Source of the DNA: Nitrospiraceae bacterium
Lineage (GTDB): Bacteria > Nitrospirota > Nitrospiria > Nitrospirales > Nitrospiraceae
Length of the DNA stretch: 64,000 bases
Assembly (NCBI GenBank): GCA_919902505.1
Contig: CAKKRE010000039.1
Location: forward strand, 1-64,000
Direction: 5' to 3'
The position numbers were made by a program, and so were the translations under genes. Position 1 is the stretch's first letter; the number at the start of each line of letters is the position of its first letter. Positions 8,698-18,309 of the stretch are shown piece after piece. The notes beneath the pieces are model-generated. The model had not been told where the DNA came from. It saw only the letters and a list, made by a program, of their open reading frames with translations, and did no database searches.

Positions 8698-9494
8698 TTC
8701 TTCTTTTTCGCTGACGCGTTGTTGGTTGCGGCGTCCTTCAACACAGGAAGCAGGCTCCGGAGCACGTTCTCGACCACGATACGATATCCTTTCCCCGTCG
8801 GGTGGATGCCGTCAGCTTGATTGAGGGCCTTCTCCCCTCCTACTCCCTCCAGCAGAAATGGGATAAGTGGAAGCCCATGGAGCTGCGCGAGATCCCGATA
8901 CATGGCTTCGAATCGAGCGGTATATTCTTCGCCGTAATTTGGGGGGAGCTTCATTCCCGCTAAGATCACTCGTACGTGAGCATCCTTTAGCTGTCGGATG
9001 ATCGCGTCGAGGTGTGACCGGGTTTCAGGCAACCCGAGGCCGCGCAGTCCGTCATTCCCGCCCAACTCAAGAATCACCACCCGTGGCTTGCCGGCAAGGA
9101 CCCAGGAGACACGGCGGAGTCCTCCTGCTGACGTGTCCCCGCTGACCCCTGCATTGAGCACTTGGTAGTGATAGCCTAAGGCATCGAGTTGTTTCTGCAG
9201 CTGGGTGGGGTAAGACTGTTCCGGGGAGACTCCAAGTCCGGCCGTCAAGCTGTCTCCAAGCGCGATGATACGGGGACGATCGTCAGGTGAAGGGCTTGGC
9301 GTGGCCGAAAGCGATTCGCGGAAGGGTGTTTGTTCGGAGGATGGAGGAGTTGCAGATCCAAGGCTGTCGGGTGAGGAAGGGACAGTGGACGTATTCGATT
9401 GATCGCATCCTGATAGTCCGCTGAGGACCAATGCCATGAGGCAAGCCGTTCCCAGGCGCGCGAGTAACTTCAACAGCTCCGAGCAGGTCATCAT
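8691..9494 (-). CDS. tesA: TesA-like SGNH/GDSL hydrolase (arylesterase / lysophospholipase), lipoprotein
   Basis: This is an SGNH hydrolase with block I ALGDSLTAGLG (nucleophile Ser82), the block II glycine region NAGVSGDTSAGG, block III GGNDGLRG and block V DGIHPTGKGY near the C-terminus with catalytic Asp and His. Counted from the ATG at 9494 it is 267 residues with a lipobox ending at Cys30 (LSGLSGC), so it should be an envelope lipoprotein. An upstream ATG at 9545 is in frame, but it would put promoter-like sequence inside the gene. The family hydrolyses acyl esters and thioesters. It is divergent from an ABC ATPase/permease pair exactly as tesA is from ybbA-ybbP in E. coli, which supports the name. 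Confidence 0.88.
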   Translation of the reverse strand: MMTCSELLKLLARLGTACLMALVLSGLSGCDQSNTSTVPSSPDSLGSATPPSSEQTPFRESLSATPSPSPDDRPRIIALGDSLTAGLGVSPEQSYPTQLQKQLDALGYHYQVLNAGVSGDTSAGGLRRVSWVLAGKPRVVILELGGNDGLRGLGLPETRSHLDAIIRQLKDAHVRVILAGMKLPPNYGEEYTARFEAMYRDLAQLHGLPLIPFLLEGVGGEKALNQADGIHPTGKGYRIVVENVLRSLLPVLKDAATNNASAKKKKA

Positions 9495-9502
9495 CTGTAC
9501 AG

Positions 9503-9508
9503 TATAAT
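9503..9508 (+). promoter_or_regulatory. Candidate -10 box TATAAT between tesA and the ABC operon
   Basis: A perfect TATAAT lies 44 bp upstream of the ABC ATPase start. The same bases read TATACT on the minus strand, so they could serve the divergent lipase gene too. No convincing -35 box is seen on either strand. Confidence 0.4.
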
Positions 9509-9552
9509 ATGAAATCGTTTTGCGGGTACTCCATCGAGGAATCATCCAAGCA

Positions 9553-10257
9553 ATGATTGCTACTCAGCATGTGACGATGCAGCTGGCCGCAGGCGGTCAG
9601 ACGGTGACCATTCTTGACGATGTCACGATAGACATTCCGGAAAAGCAAACGGTGGCGATTATCGGGCCTTCCGGGAGCGGCAAGTCCACGCTGCTGGGCT
9701 TAATTGCGGGACTCGACCGGCCGACATCCGGAACCATTTGGTTGAACGGGGTCGAGATCACGGCGCTCGGTGAACAGGCGATGGCGCGACTGCGCCTGGC
9801 CAATGTCGGGTATATCTTTCAATCGTTTCATCTTATTCCAACCCTCACGGCTCTGGAAAATGTGTCGATACCGCTTGAACTCGCGGGTGACTCTCAGGCC
9901 CCGAAGCGAGCGGAGGAATTGCTGCACGCTGTAGGGTTGGGACATCGGATGTCTCACTATCCGGTCCAGCTTTCTGGAGGAGAGCAACAGCGGGTCGCGG
10001 TGGCGCGTGCGTTTGCCTGTCGCCCGCCGATTCTGTTGGCCGATGAGCCGACCGGCAATCTCGACTCCTCCACAGGGCAGCAGGTGATCGAATTGATCAT
10101 GGCCTTGCACCGTGATGCCGGGACCACCCTGGTCCTGGTCACTCACGACCAGCATCTGGCTGCTTCCATGGAACGGGTGATCACGCTCCGGGACGGACGA
10201 GTGGCGTCAGATCAACTCGCCTCACGTCACCCTAGGATGCCTGACCAAGAACTATGA
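9553..10257 (+). CDS. ybbA: YbbA/LolD-type ABC transporter ATP-binding protein
   Basis: This 234-residue ATPase shows Walker A (GPSGSGKST), a Q-loop ([17 protein letters not shown]), the signature [14 protein letters not shown], Walker B ([12 protein letters not shown]) and the H-loop (VTHD). I chose the ATG at 9553, which has GAGGAAT upstream at 11 bp; an in-frame start at 9520 would place extra residues upstream of the conserved N-terminus. The sequence type (MacB/LolD/YbbA) works with FtsX-like permeases as mechanotransmission ABC systems rather than classic importers. It overlaps the permease gene by ATGA, so the two are translationally coupled. Confidence 0.92.
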   Translation: MIATQHVTMQLAAGGQTVTILDDVTIDIPEKQTVAIIGPSGSGKSTLLGLIAGLDRPTSGTIWLNGVEITALGEQAMARLRLANVGYIFQSFHLIPTLTALENVSIPLELAGDSQAPKRAEELLHAVGLGHRMSHYPVQLSGGEQQRVAVARAFACRPPILLADEPTGNLDSSTGQQVIELIMALHRDAGTTLVLVTHDQHLAASMERVITLRDGRVASDQLASRHPRMPDQEL

Positions 10258-12926
10258 TTCCCTTCTGGCTCATAATGGCCTGGCGGGAGCTCCGTTCGGC
10301 CTGGCGGCACTTTCTGTACTTTCTCGGCTGCATTGCCCTGGGAGTCGGGGCAGTGGTCGGGGTCTCACTCTTTTCTAGCAATGTTGAGCGGGCAGTCCTG
10401 AAGGAAGCGCGCGGCTTGCTGGGGGGGGACCTGGAGATTCGCCTGTCGAGACCTGTGGGTGCGGCAGGCTCGGCCGTGCTTCAGGGGCTCACAGAGCGAG
10501 GGATTCTGCGCACACGAGTGAGTGAACTGGTCGCGATGGTGGCACGAGTTGATCGCGCCCACGGCGCGGCAGATGTGACGCAGCTGGTGGAATTGAAAGC
10601 GATCGAATCAGGGTATCCCCTGTATGGAATTGTACGGGTTGAACCTGATCTGCCGCTGATGGAATTGCTGCGCCAAGCCGGAGACAGCTGTCGAGAGGCT
10701 TGCCATGGGGCAGTGGTTCAGGAGAGTTTCCTGATTCGGTTGGGGTTGGTCGTGGGCGATGCGATCAAAATCGGACAGGCGTCATTCCGGATTACCGGCG
10801 TCATTCACACCGAGCCGGATCGAATGGCGAATATGTTCAGCCTGGGACCGCGAGTGCTGATTTCCCAAGACGGTCTCGTGGCTGCCGACCTCGTCAAACC
10901 AGGAAGTCGCCTTCGCGAACGGCATCTCCTCAAGTTACCCGCTGCCATGGCCCTGTCTCCGCTGCTCCGTGAACTCCAGGGACGCCTTTCCGCGGAGTCC
11001 GCACGGCTGTCTTCCTATCGTGATGCTCAGCCACAGCTCAAACAGTTTCTCGATCAGCTGGCCCGGTACTTGGGGCTAGTGGGATTGACGGCGTTGTTTG
11101 TCGGCGGGATCGGCGTGGCCTTGTCGATTCAAGCGTTCGTTCGGGAAAAACTCCAGTCGATTGCGATCCTCAAGACATTGGGCGCGGATACGAAAACCAT
11201 CATCTATTCGTATTTGGGACAAGCAGTTGGATTGGGGGTGCTGGGCAGCGCGGTCGGTATTGGGATCGGGCTCCTGCTGCAGGCCGTTTTGCCGCAGGCG
11301 GTCTCCACCTTGCTCGCGACGGATGTCCTGCAGCAGGTCGAGTTTACGGCCGTGCTGTCTTGGACGGCGCTGGCACCGCTCTCGAAGGGCCTGGGCTTGG
11401 GGGTGCTGACCACGCTCTTGTTTAGCCTGTGGCCGCTCCTGACGATTCGAACCATCAAGCCCGCGGTCATCTTCAGGCGAGAAGTGGAAGGTGCAATCCG
11501 TCCCGGTGTTCGTCCTGAGGCATCGGTGTGGCGCCGCGCGATACGGGTCGTCACGGCGGATCCTGTTCGTGCCGTCACGGCGGCCGGCATTGGGCTTGGT
11601 TTGGCGGGCCTCTCGGTGTGGCAGGCCGGGTCTCTGACGATCGGAGGGCTCTTTATCGGCGGTCTCCTGGTCGCTGTGGTGGCGTTAACCGTTACCGCGA
11701 AAGCACTCCTCCTCGGGATACGTGCGTTGCCCAGTCCGCGCGCGCTATCTCTGCGGCAGGCGCTCGGCAACATTCAACGTCCCGGAGGCCAAACCCTAGG
11801 GGTGATGGTCTCCATCGGTGTCGGGGTCATGGTGATTCTCGCGATTGCGTTGCTGGAACAGGCCTTGGTGCGTCAAGTCGGCGAGAACCGACCGAACGAT
11901 TCACCGACCTTCTTTTTTGTCGATATTCAGCCGGATCAGGCGGAGGGCTTCTCCGCCTTGATTCACCGGCGCACTGGCGATGTTGCCCCTGATCTGACGC
12001 CGCTGGTGCGCTCTCGATTGCATGCGATCAATGGCCAGGCAGTCACGGTTGAGCGGGAGTCCGAACAGGAAGACCAGCCCAGTCAGTCGAAAGAAGAGAA
12101 GCGGAAGAACTGGTATGTGAATCGTGAATATGTGCTGACCTTTCTCGATCAACTGCCTAAAGACAATAGGATTGTCAAAGGCGTCTGGTGGAAGCAGGGT
12201 CAGGTCTTTCCTCGAGCGCAGGTGTCTATCGAAGAAGAAGCGGCGAAGAGTCTTGGCATTGATGTGGGCAGCTCTCTGGACCTCAATATTCAGGGGACCA
12301 TCATGCGAGCGGAAGTGAGCAGTATCAGAAAGGTCGAGTGGGGAAATTTCTCCACGAATTTCTATATGATTTTTTCACCGGGAGCATTGGATGGGGCGCC
12401 GATGACCTATGTCGCGACGGTGCGGGTATCCCCACAGGATGAGGTGGCGCTTCAGTCGGCCGTGGTCGCCGCGTTTCCCAACGTGACGGCGATTAACATC
12501 GGCGAGGTGTTAAGCAGCTTCGCCCGGGTTCTCGACCGTCTGTCTCTGGCCATCCGCGCGGTGGCTCTGTTTTGCCTGTTGGCCGGGGCACTCGTCATGG
12601 CGGCGGCTCTGGCGGCTACGCGGTATCGTCGTCTCTATGAGGCCGTGATTCTCAAGGCTCTCGGCGCGACCCGTGCGTTAATTGCCCGGTCGTTTGCAGC
12701 GGAATATGCTGTGCTGGGATGCGTGGCGGGGGTAATTGGCGTCTTCCTGGCCAGCCTCTTTTCATGGGCGATTCTGCGCTATATTCTGGAGTTGCCCTGG
12801 TCGCTGGAGCCGTCGCTGCTGGGCATCGGGCTGGGCTGCACCGTGTTGCTCACCCTGGTCGTGGGATTCCTCAGCACCTATCGCCTGCTCGGGCAGCCTC
12901 CGCTGACTGTGCTTCGGCACGAGTGA
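10254..12926 (+). CDS. ybbP: YbbP-type ABC permease with two FtsX domains
   Basis: The protein is 890 residues. An N-terminal TM helix (about 15-38) is followed by a large periplasmic MacB-like domain, then three TM helices around 270-420 (first FtsX domain). A further TM segment lies around 450-480, then another helix and a second extracytoplasmic region. The C-terminus is a second FtsX domain (about 765-885). Length and architecture match YbbP/DUF214 permeases, which are about 800-850 residues. With YbbA and the divergent TesA-like lipase it likely handles a hydrophobic or lipid-linked substrate in the envelope. That role is an inference from synteny, as the E. coli substrate is not firmly known. 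Confidence 0.9.
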   Translation: MIPFWLIMAWRELRSAWRHFLYFLGCIALGVGAVVGVSLFSSNVERAVLKEARGLLGGDLEIRLSRPVGAAGSAVLQGLTERGILRTRVSELVAMVARVDRAHGAADVTQLVELKAIESGYPLYGIVRVEPDLPLMELLRQAGDSCREACHGAVVQESFLIRLGLVVGDAIKIGQASFRITGVIHTEPDRMANMFSLGPRVLISQDGLVAADLVKPGSRLRERHLLKLPAAMALSPLLRELQGRLSAESARLSSYRDAQPQLKQFLDQLARYLGLVGLTALFVGGIGVALSIQAFVREKLQSIAILKTLGADTKTIIYSYLGQAVGLGVLGSAVGIGIGLLLQAVLPQAVSTLLATDVLQQVEFTAVLSWTALAPLSKGLGLGVLTTLLFSLWPLLTIRTIKPAVIFRREVEGAIRPGVRPEASVWRRAIRVVTADPVRAVTAAGIGLGLAGLSVWQAGSLTIGGLFIGGLLVAVVALTVTAKALLLGIRALPSPRALSLRQALGNIQRPGGQTLGVMVSIGVGVMVILAIALLEQALVRQVGENRPNDSPTFFFVDIQPDQAEGFSALIHRRTGDVAPDLTPLVRSRLHAINGQAVTVERESEQEDQPSQSKEEKRKNWYVNREYVLTFLDQLPKDNRIVKGVWWKQGQVFPRAQVSIEEEAAKSLGIDVGSSLDLNIQGTIMRAEVSSIRKVEWGNFSTNFYMIFSPGALDGAPMTYVATVRVSPQDEVALQSAVVAAFPNVTAINIGEVLSSFARVLDRLSLAIRAVALFCLLAGALVMAAALAATRYRRLYEAVILKALGATRALIARSFAAEYAVLGCVAGVIGVFLASLFSWAILRYILELPWSLEPSLLGIGLGCTVLLTLVVGFLSTYRLLGQPPLTVLRHE

Positions 12927-12928
12927 CA

Positions 12929-12948
12929 GCCGGCTTGATGAGGCCGGC
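12929..12948. terminator. Short GC hairpin between convergent genes
   Basis: GCCGGC (12929-12934) pairs with GCCGGC (12943-12948) around the loop TTGATGAG. It lies in the 30-bp gap between the ABC permease and the aminopeptidase, both of which end here. There is no U-tract, so efficiency is uncertain. The loop is the same as that of the hairpin at 8649-8697. Confidence 0.45.
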
Positions 12949-12956
12949 CGTTCCTA

Positions 12957-15734
12957 CTACGTTCCTGTGCGTGCCAGCACCGCGCGAATGGCGTCGCGGT
13001 CGCGTTCTCGGAATCGCACGGCGATGTGCAACTGCTCCAGGTACTGCTCCAGAGTCTTACCGCCCAGGTCGATCTTCCGGGATGTGAAGAACGCTCTGAC
13101 GTCTTGCTCCAATTCAGGAGTCGAAAGACCGGTGATCCCTCCGCACATGCGGCGCAGGCCGCTCTTGGGAAACTGCCGGTCCATTCGTTCCCAATTGGTC
13201 TTCACGAACTCCCAGGCTTTTTCGCGAATGTACACATTGTGCAGCAGGCTGCTGACGAGGAAAGGTGCATCTTGGGTGCGGATCTCGTCGGTCAGAGTTT
13301 TCGCCAGGGTGCGCTCCAGCAGTTCGGGTATCCGGAAGGCCGCGAGTGAAAAGAGATAGCGGCGCTCTTCCTGCGGGGTGGAGGCCTTGTGGAAGCGGTT
13401 GAGAAATTCCTCGTAGCGAGTTTCATCGCCTGTGAAGGCCAGGATGGAAACGAGCGCCGGGATCACATTGGGATCGATGGGTCGAGTCTGCTGCTGCAGA
13501 GCGGTGTAGGCGTCCAGCGCCTGGGCTTGCACCGTCTGGTCGCGACCCAATGTGCCCAAGGCGCGAATCACGTCACCGCGCAGTTCTTTCACAAGATCGC
13601 GTTCATCGGCATGCGGCGTCCATCCCAGATCCTGGAATGTCGGGGCGAGACGATCGCGCACAAAGGCGGCCAACAGCGGTCGATCCTGCTCACTCAGCAG
13701 GTGATTCATGGTGGAGAATGAGCCTAGCATCACGGCCCAGACATGCGGATCCTGTTCGCCACGGAAATGTTCAGTCAAACTGAGATAGTCGGCGGGCGAC
13801 ACCATGCCGGCGATGGTTGAGGCCCACGTGTCGTTCAGGAGATTAAACCGTTCCACGGGAGCCAGGGTCTGGAGGCCGGTCTGTTGCAGACCGTTAAGGA
13901 GCTCTGTGCTGTATCGAATGCGGTAGAATCCGTGTCCGCCCTCGTTCGCCAGTACCGATGTCCAATCCTTCGGCAACGGGATACGGTTCTCCCGATCGCT
14001 GAGCAGCACGCGCCGGGTTTCAGCGCCCCGCGCGGTGTGGATGCGCAACTGAATCGGAACCTGCCAGAGTTGCGCAGGTCCCCCGGACGATGCCGCCACA
14101 GAGCTTTCGGCGTAAGTGAAGCGACGTTGTGTGAGTGTCAGGATGGAGGAAGAGTCGACAGCGAGCGAGAGCAAGGGATATCCCGGCGAGAAAATCCATT
14201 CGTTCATAAGTGCCGGAACATTCTGTTGCGACGCCTGTGCGAGCGAGACCCACAGGTCGGTGGTCTCTGCGTTCCCGTAGGCATGCGTCGTCAGATAGTG
14301 GCGAACGCCGTCTCTGAACACCGTCGGACCGATATGCTGTTCCAGCATGCGCAGGACGGAGGCTCCCTTTTCATAGGTCAGCACGTCGAACATGGCTTCG
14401 GCTTCTTTGGGCGCGCGCACGGGGAACTCAATGGGCCTGGTGCTCAGCAGGCCGTCCACCGACAGGGCGGCGGCGCGTGAGACGCCAAAGGCCGTCCAGC
14501 GTTCCCATTCCGGTTTCCAGGCATCGACCACCAGCATTTCCATGAAGGTGGCGAAGGCTTCGTTGAGCCAGAGCCCGTTCCACCAGGCCATGGTTACGAG
14601 GTCGCCGAACCACATGTGGGCATTCTCGTGCGCGACCACATCCGCAATTCGTCCCTGCTCCGCATGTGTGGCTGTGCGCTGGTCCAGCAGCAAGGCCGTT
14701 TCACGGAACGTGATCGCGCCGAGATTTTCCATCGCTCCGGAGGCGAAGTCGGGGATGGCGATGAGATCCAGCTTGTCGCCCGGATAGGGGATACCGTAGT
14801 AGTCGGCGAGAAAATTAAGCGAGTACACGGCGATGTCCTGACCGAACGGAGTCAGGTGCTGTTTGCCGGGCACGGACCAGAGGCGGACGGGGGTGCCCTG
14901 GGCCATGGTCGGAGCAGTGGCTTCGAGTTTCCCGACAATGAAGGCCACGAGATATGTAGACATCTTTATGGATTCCGCAAAGCGCAGCACTCGCTTTCCA
15001 CCCTCTAGGCGGTCATCTACAATCTTGGTATTCGAGATGGCGGTCAGTGCGGGATCGATCGCCAGGGTGACGGCGAAAACGGCCTTGAATTGGGGTTCAT
15101 CCCAGCAGGGGAAGGCCCGTCGCGCATCGGTCGCCTCAAACTGAGTCGCGGCCAGGCTGTGCGCGATGCCCTGCTCATCCTTGTAACTGCTGCGATAGAA
15201 GCCGCGCAATTTGTCATTCAGTGTGCCGCGAAACGCCAGGCTTAATTTCCAGGCACCGGGCTGAATGGCCGAGGGGAAAGTGATGTGACATCGCTGGTGC
15301 TCCTCATCCATCCGCACGGTCCCGGTGCGCGGCGGCGTCCCTTCACCGGACACTGTCGCCGTCGCGACCTCCAATTCGGTCGCATTCAGGAGGATCTCAG
15401 TAGTCGGTTCGGTCACCGTCAGTGTGACGACCTCGTGGCCTGTGAATGAGTGCGCCTGGAGGTCGGGCTCGATACGCAAGTCGTAATGAGACGGGATGAC
15501 ATGGCGCGGGAGTCTGTATGGATCGTGAGTCGTCATAGATGAACCCATGGTGTGTTTCTTCGACTGTCGATAGTTGCGCGGTGGATTCGGACGGCTCCAG
15601 GCGGCGGGCACGAAGAACAATGAGGTTGCGCCGTGCCAGACTCCCAACCACACCACTGCTTTGGTGAGGACTCGTGTGGCCAGTAGCGCCGCATGTCGTC
15701 GAGTCACGGGAGGGTCGGCCTGGTCGCCCTTCAT
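12957..15734 (-). CDS. M1 family zinc aminopeptidase
   Basis: This gluzincin aminopeptidase carries the exopeptidase motif GAMEN (333-337), the zinc site HENAH (369-373) and the third ligand Glu392 in NEAFA. An ERAP1-like helical C-terminal domain follows. The full frame is 925 residues. Its ATG overlaps the rpiA stop as ATGA, like the preceding gene junctions. Residues 10-48 hold an RR pair and a hydrophobic stretch ending AAWS, which could be a signal peptide. A start at 15536 (MTTHDPYRLP) would give a cytosolic form of about 859 residues, close to the family norm. The choice between export and cytosol is therefore open. It releases N-terminal residues from peptides. Confidence 0.92.
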   Translation of the reverse strand: MKGDQADPPVTRRHAALLATRVLTKAVVWLGVWHGATSLFFVPAAWSRPNPPRNYRQSKKHTMGSSMTTHDPYRLPRHVIPSHYDLRIEPDLQAHSFTGHEVVTLTVTEPTTEILLNATELEVATATVSGEGTPPRTGTVRMDEEHQRCHITFPSAIQPGAWKLSLAFRGTLNDKLRGFYRSSYKDEQGIAHSLAATQFEATDARRAFPCWDEPQFKAVFAVTLAIDPALTAISNTKIVDDRLEGGKRVLRFAESIKMSTYLVAFIVGKLEATAPTMAQGTPVRLWSVPGKQHLTPFGQDIAVYSLNFLADYYGIPYPGDKLDLIAIPDFASGAMENLGAITFRETALLLDQRTATHAEQGRIADVVAHENAHMWFGDLVTMAWWNGLWLNEAFATFMEMLVVDAWKPEWERWTAFGVSRAAALSVDGLLSTRPIEFPVRAPKEAEAMFDVLTYEKGASVLRMLEQHIGPTVFRDGVRHYLTTHAYGNAETTDLWVSLAQASQQNVPALMNEWIFSPGYPLLSLAVDSSSILTLTQRRFTYAESSVAASSGGPAQLWQVPIQLRIHTARGAETRRVLLSDRENRIPLPKDWTSVLANEGGHGFYRIRYSTELLNGLQQTGLQTLAPVERFNLLNDTWASTIAGMVSPADYLSLTEHFRGEQDPHVWAVMLGSFSTMNHLLSEQDRPLLAAFVRDRLAPTFQDLGWTPHADERDLVKELRGDVIRALGTLGRDQTVQAQALDAYTALQQQTRPIDPNVIPALVSILAFTGDETRYEEFLNRFHKASTPQEERRYLFSLAAFRIPELLERTLAKTLTDEIRTQDAPFLVSSLLHNVYIREKAWEFVKTNWERMDRQFPKSGLRRMCGGITGLSTPELEQDVRAFFTSRKIDLGGKTLEQYLEQLHIAVRFRERDRDAIRAVLARTGT

Positions 15735-16447
15735 GACTCCGCTGCAAGGGTGACGTCGGCACCCTGTGCATGGCCGACGATCAGGATGCTGGTCCGTCCA
15801 ATGAACAGTCCGGTTTCAACGATGCCGGGGATCTGGTTGAGTGCTATTTCGAGGGTGGCCGGATCGTTGATGTTCGGCATGTGCAGGTCGAGGATCACGT
15901 GGCCCGCTTCGGTCTGGAACACGATGCCGTTGCGCTCGCGCAACACGGCTGTGCCCCCTGATGCTTGTTCGATGTTCCGTGCCGTGCTGCCCCATCCGAA
16001 CGGCACGACTTCGATCGGCAACGGGAAACTGCCGCCGAGCGCGGGCACAAGTTTCGTGTGGTCGACCATCACAATAAAGCGCTTGGCTGCGGCCGCCACA
16101 ATTTTTTCCTTGAGCAACGCGCCTCCGCCGCCTTTCACGAGGTTCAAGGCGGGATCGACCTGGTCGGCTCCGTCGATGGCCACATCGATCATCCATGCGT
16201 TGTCGGATTCGATGAGGGGAATGCCGGACTGTCTGGCCAGAGCCGCTGTGTCGTGGGACGTCGGTACGGCGTGGATCCGGAGCCCTGCGCGCACGCGTTC
16301 GCCGAGAGCGATGATCAGATGCTTCGAGGTACTGCCGGTCCCCAACCCGACGACCATGCCGTCGCGTACATATTCGGCGGCTTTCAGCGCCGCCCGTTGC
16401 TTTTCGGAGTCGAGATCAGATGATGGTTTCATGATGGATGGTGTCAC
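15731..16447 (-). CDS. rpiA: Ribose-5-phosphate isomerase A
   Basis: RpiA interconverts ribose-5-phosphate and ribulose-5-phosphate in the non-oxidative pentose phosphate pathway. The 238-residue product has the usual length and motifs: GLGTGSTSKH (phosphate loop), the acidic DGADQVD segment with catalytic Asp, KGGGGALLKEKIVA with the catalytic Glu and Lys, and VDHTKLV. Its ATG overlaps the glk stop by 4 bp and its stop overlaps the next ATG. It therefore sits in a translationally coupled series pgi-pgl-glk-rpiA, feeding sugar phosphates between glycolysis and the pentose pathway. Confidence 0.96.
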   Translation of the reverse strand: MTPSIMKPSSDLDSEKQRAALKAAEYVRDGMVVGLGTGSTSKHLIIALGERVRAGLRIHAVPTSHDTAALARQSGIPLIESDNAWMIDVAIDGADQVDPALNLVKGGGGALLKEKIVAAAAKRFIVMVDHTKLVPALGGSFPLPIEVVPFGWGSTARNIEQASGGTAVLRERNGIVFQTEAGHVILDLHMPNINDPATLEIALNQIPGIVETGLFIGRTSILIVGHAQGADVTLAAES

Positions 16448-17529
16448 GCTGAGGTCGATGATGTGAGTTGTGCCGCCATCGATGCGGCGCCGAGCAGGGC
16501 GGTTTTGTCGTTCATCACGACCTTCACCGGAATCTGGCTCATGATCCGTTTGTAACGGCCTTTGTTTGTGAACCCGCGCATGAAGGAGCCGTCCTGCAGC
16601 TTCTTCAGCAATTTTGGCGCAATCCCGCCGGCGACATAGACTCCGTCGAGTGTGAGCGCCTTGAGCGCCAGGTTGCCGGCTTCTGCGCCATAGATGGACG
16701 CAAATAAATCTAGGGCCTGCGTGGCGATTTCTGCTTGCCCCTTAAGGCCGGCTTCGGCAATCTCGGCGGCCGGATTTCCTGCCTTGATCTTTTCCGCCAA
16801 CCAGGTCGGCTCATTTTTCTTGGTGTCGCGCAAATATTCGTAAATGGCATGGAGGCCCGGCCCGGATACGATGCGTTCGTAACTCACGTGTAGGTAGCTC
16901 CCACGCAGATGGCGAAGCAAGTCGATTTCGCTGTCGCTGTTCGGGGCGAAGTCCGTATGCCCGCCTTCCGACGGCATGGGGCGGTAGCGAGTGCCATCCC
17001 AATAGAGAATGCATTCACCGAGCCCGGTACCGGCCGCGATCAAGGCGAGGGCCTGTTTTTTCTTCGGCGGGGCGCCGGCGTTCAATACCACGATTTCATC
17101 GCGATTCAGGAGGATCAGGCCATGGGCCGTTGCTTCGAGGTCGTTGAGTAGGCGCACCTGGGGGATGGCGAATCGTTCCGCGAGTGTCGCTCCATCGATG
17201 ACCCAGGGAAGATTGGTGGTGCGACAACGGTTACCGATCACCGGCCCTGCCACGCCGAAGCAGGCCGCCGTTAATGTGATGGGCTCTGGGGGAAGCTCCG
17301 GTGCCTCCGTGGTTCCTTCTGCCGGCGCCTCGACGGGCTCGTCTCCCAGCTCGTCTTCTGCCGGTGGCTTGGGCAACGGTGCACTGAGAAATTCTTCAAT
17401 GATTTCTTCGAGGGTCTTATAGTCCGCGCTGTGGAAACTATCCTCCCGCACCGGTTCGACTCGTTCAGTCGTCCAGTCGTAGAGCGCCAGATTGGTTTTT
17501 GTGCCTCCGATATCGCCTGCCAGGATCAT
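16444..17529 (-). CDS. glk: Glucokinase (ROK-independent Glk family)
   Basis: Glk phosphorylates glucose with ATP to glucose-6-phosphate. The N-terminus has the phosphate-1 motif GDIGGTK (6-12). Catalytic Asp130 lies in RLLNDLEATA, and GTGLGE (167-172) and the HTDFAP block follow, as in E. coli Glk. At 361 residues it is about 40 longer than usual because of an acidic, proline/glutamate-rich insertion at about 51-83 that separates the first beta strands from the conserved TAACFGVAGPV strand. It overlaps pgl and rpiA by ATGA on both sides. Confidence 0.93.
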   Translation of the reverse strand: MILAGDIGGTKTNLALYDWTTERVEPVREDSFHSADYKTLEEIIEEFLSAPLPKPPAEDELGDEPVEAPAEGTTEAPELPPEPITLTAACFGVAGPVIGNRCRTTNLPWVIDGATLAERFAIPQVRLLNDLEATAHGLILLNRDEIVVLNAGAPPKKKQALALIAAGTGLGECILYWDGTRYRPMPSEGGHTDFAPNSDSEIDLLRHLRGSYLHVSYERIVSGPGLHAIYEYLRDTKKNEPTWLAEKIKAGNPAAEIAEAGLKGQAEIATQALDLFASIYGAEAGNLALKALTLDGVYVAGGIAPKLLKKLQDGSFMRGFTNKGRYKRIMSQIPVKVVMNDKTALLGAASMAAQLTSSTSA

Positions 17530-18308
17530 GGTGCCTCTTGCGATGACTCATCGTCTGTTGTTGCGGTCAATTCGGATGCCGCGGCGCGGTCAAGATACCA
17601 CAACAGCCGTCCGGGATCAGGCCGAACCAAGGCTGCGGGATACGGGCCGGGATCACCGGGCCGTTGCTCCAGTACGCGTCGCACGACCGCGGCTTTGTTC
17701 CTTCCGGCGACGAGGAACAGTACCACACTCGCGTGATTGATCACACCTAGGGTGAGAGTCACCCGTGCCCGCGTTCCTTGGGGAGAAGTGCTGGGAACCA
17801 CCCAACGAGTCTGTTCGGTCAGTGATGCAGTGCCGGGGAAGAGTGAGGCGGTGTGGCCATCGTCGCCCATGCCCAGGAGGATAAGGTCCAATTGCGGCCA
17901 TTGCCCGTGGACCGCTGCAGTGAGGTGCCGCAGGGAGGTTTCGTATTGAGCTGCCGCGGTTTCAGGCGGGTCTTCGCCGCGCATCCTGTGAATCTGTGCT
18001 GAGGGGATGTGCAACGGGCTGAACAACATGGCGTCCGCCATGGCGAAATTGCTGTCGGCATGCGTAGGCGGCACGCTGCGCTCGTCGCCGAACAGAAAGT
18101 GCACCTTGCTCCAGTCGAGTTGCTGTGCGTATTCCTCGCTGGCCAGGATCGAATACAGTGTCTTCGGAGTTGAGCCGCCCGAGAGAGCCACGAGGAAACG
18201 GTTCCGCTCCGCGATCGCCTGCCTGCCCACGTCCAGGAAGAGACCTGCAGCGGCACGGGTCAGTTCCTGGGCGTCAGTGAAGCGGTGGATTGCTGGAGCC
18301 TGGGACAT
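17526..18308 (-). CDS. pgl: 6-phosphogluconolactonase
   Basis: Pgl (DevB type) hydrolyses 6-phosphogluconolactone in the oxidative pentose phosphate pathway. The conserved blocks LSGGSTPKTLY, FGDERSVPPTHADSN and LLGMGDDGHTASLFPGT are all visible. I start at the ATG at 18308 (MSQAPAIHRF), one base after the pgi stop, giving 260 residues. The longer frame to 18395 only re-reads the end of pgi. Its partner zwf, which makes the lactone, is not in the window. Confidence 0.95.
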   Translation of the reverse strand: MSQAPAIHRFTDAQELTRAAAGLFLDVGRQAIAERNRFLVALSGGSTPKTLYSILASEEYAQQLDWSKVHFLFGDERSVPPTHADSNFAMADAMLFSPLHIPSAQIHRMRGEDPPETAAAQYETSLRHLTAAVHGQWPQLDLILLGMGDDGHTASLFPGTASLTEQTRWVVPSTSPQGTRARVTLTLGVINHASVVLFLVAGRNKAAVVRRVLEQRPGDPGPYPAALVRPDPGRLLWYLDRAAASELTATTDDESSQEAP

Positions 18309-18309
18309 G

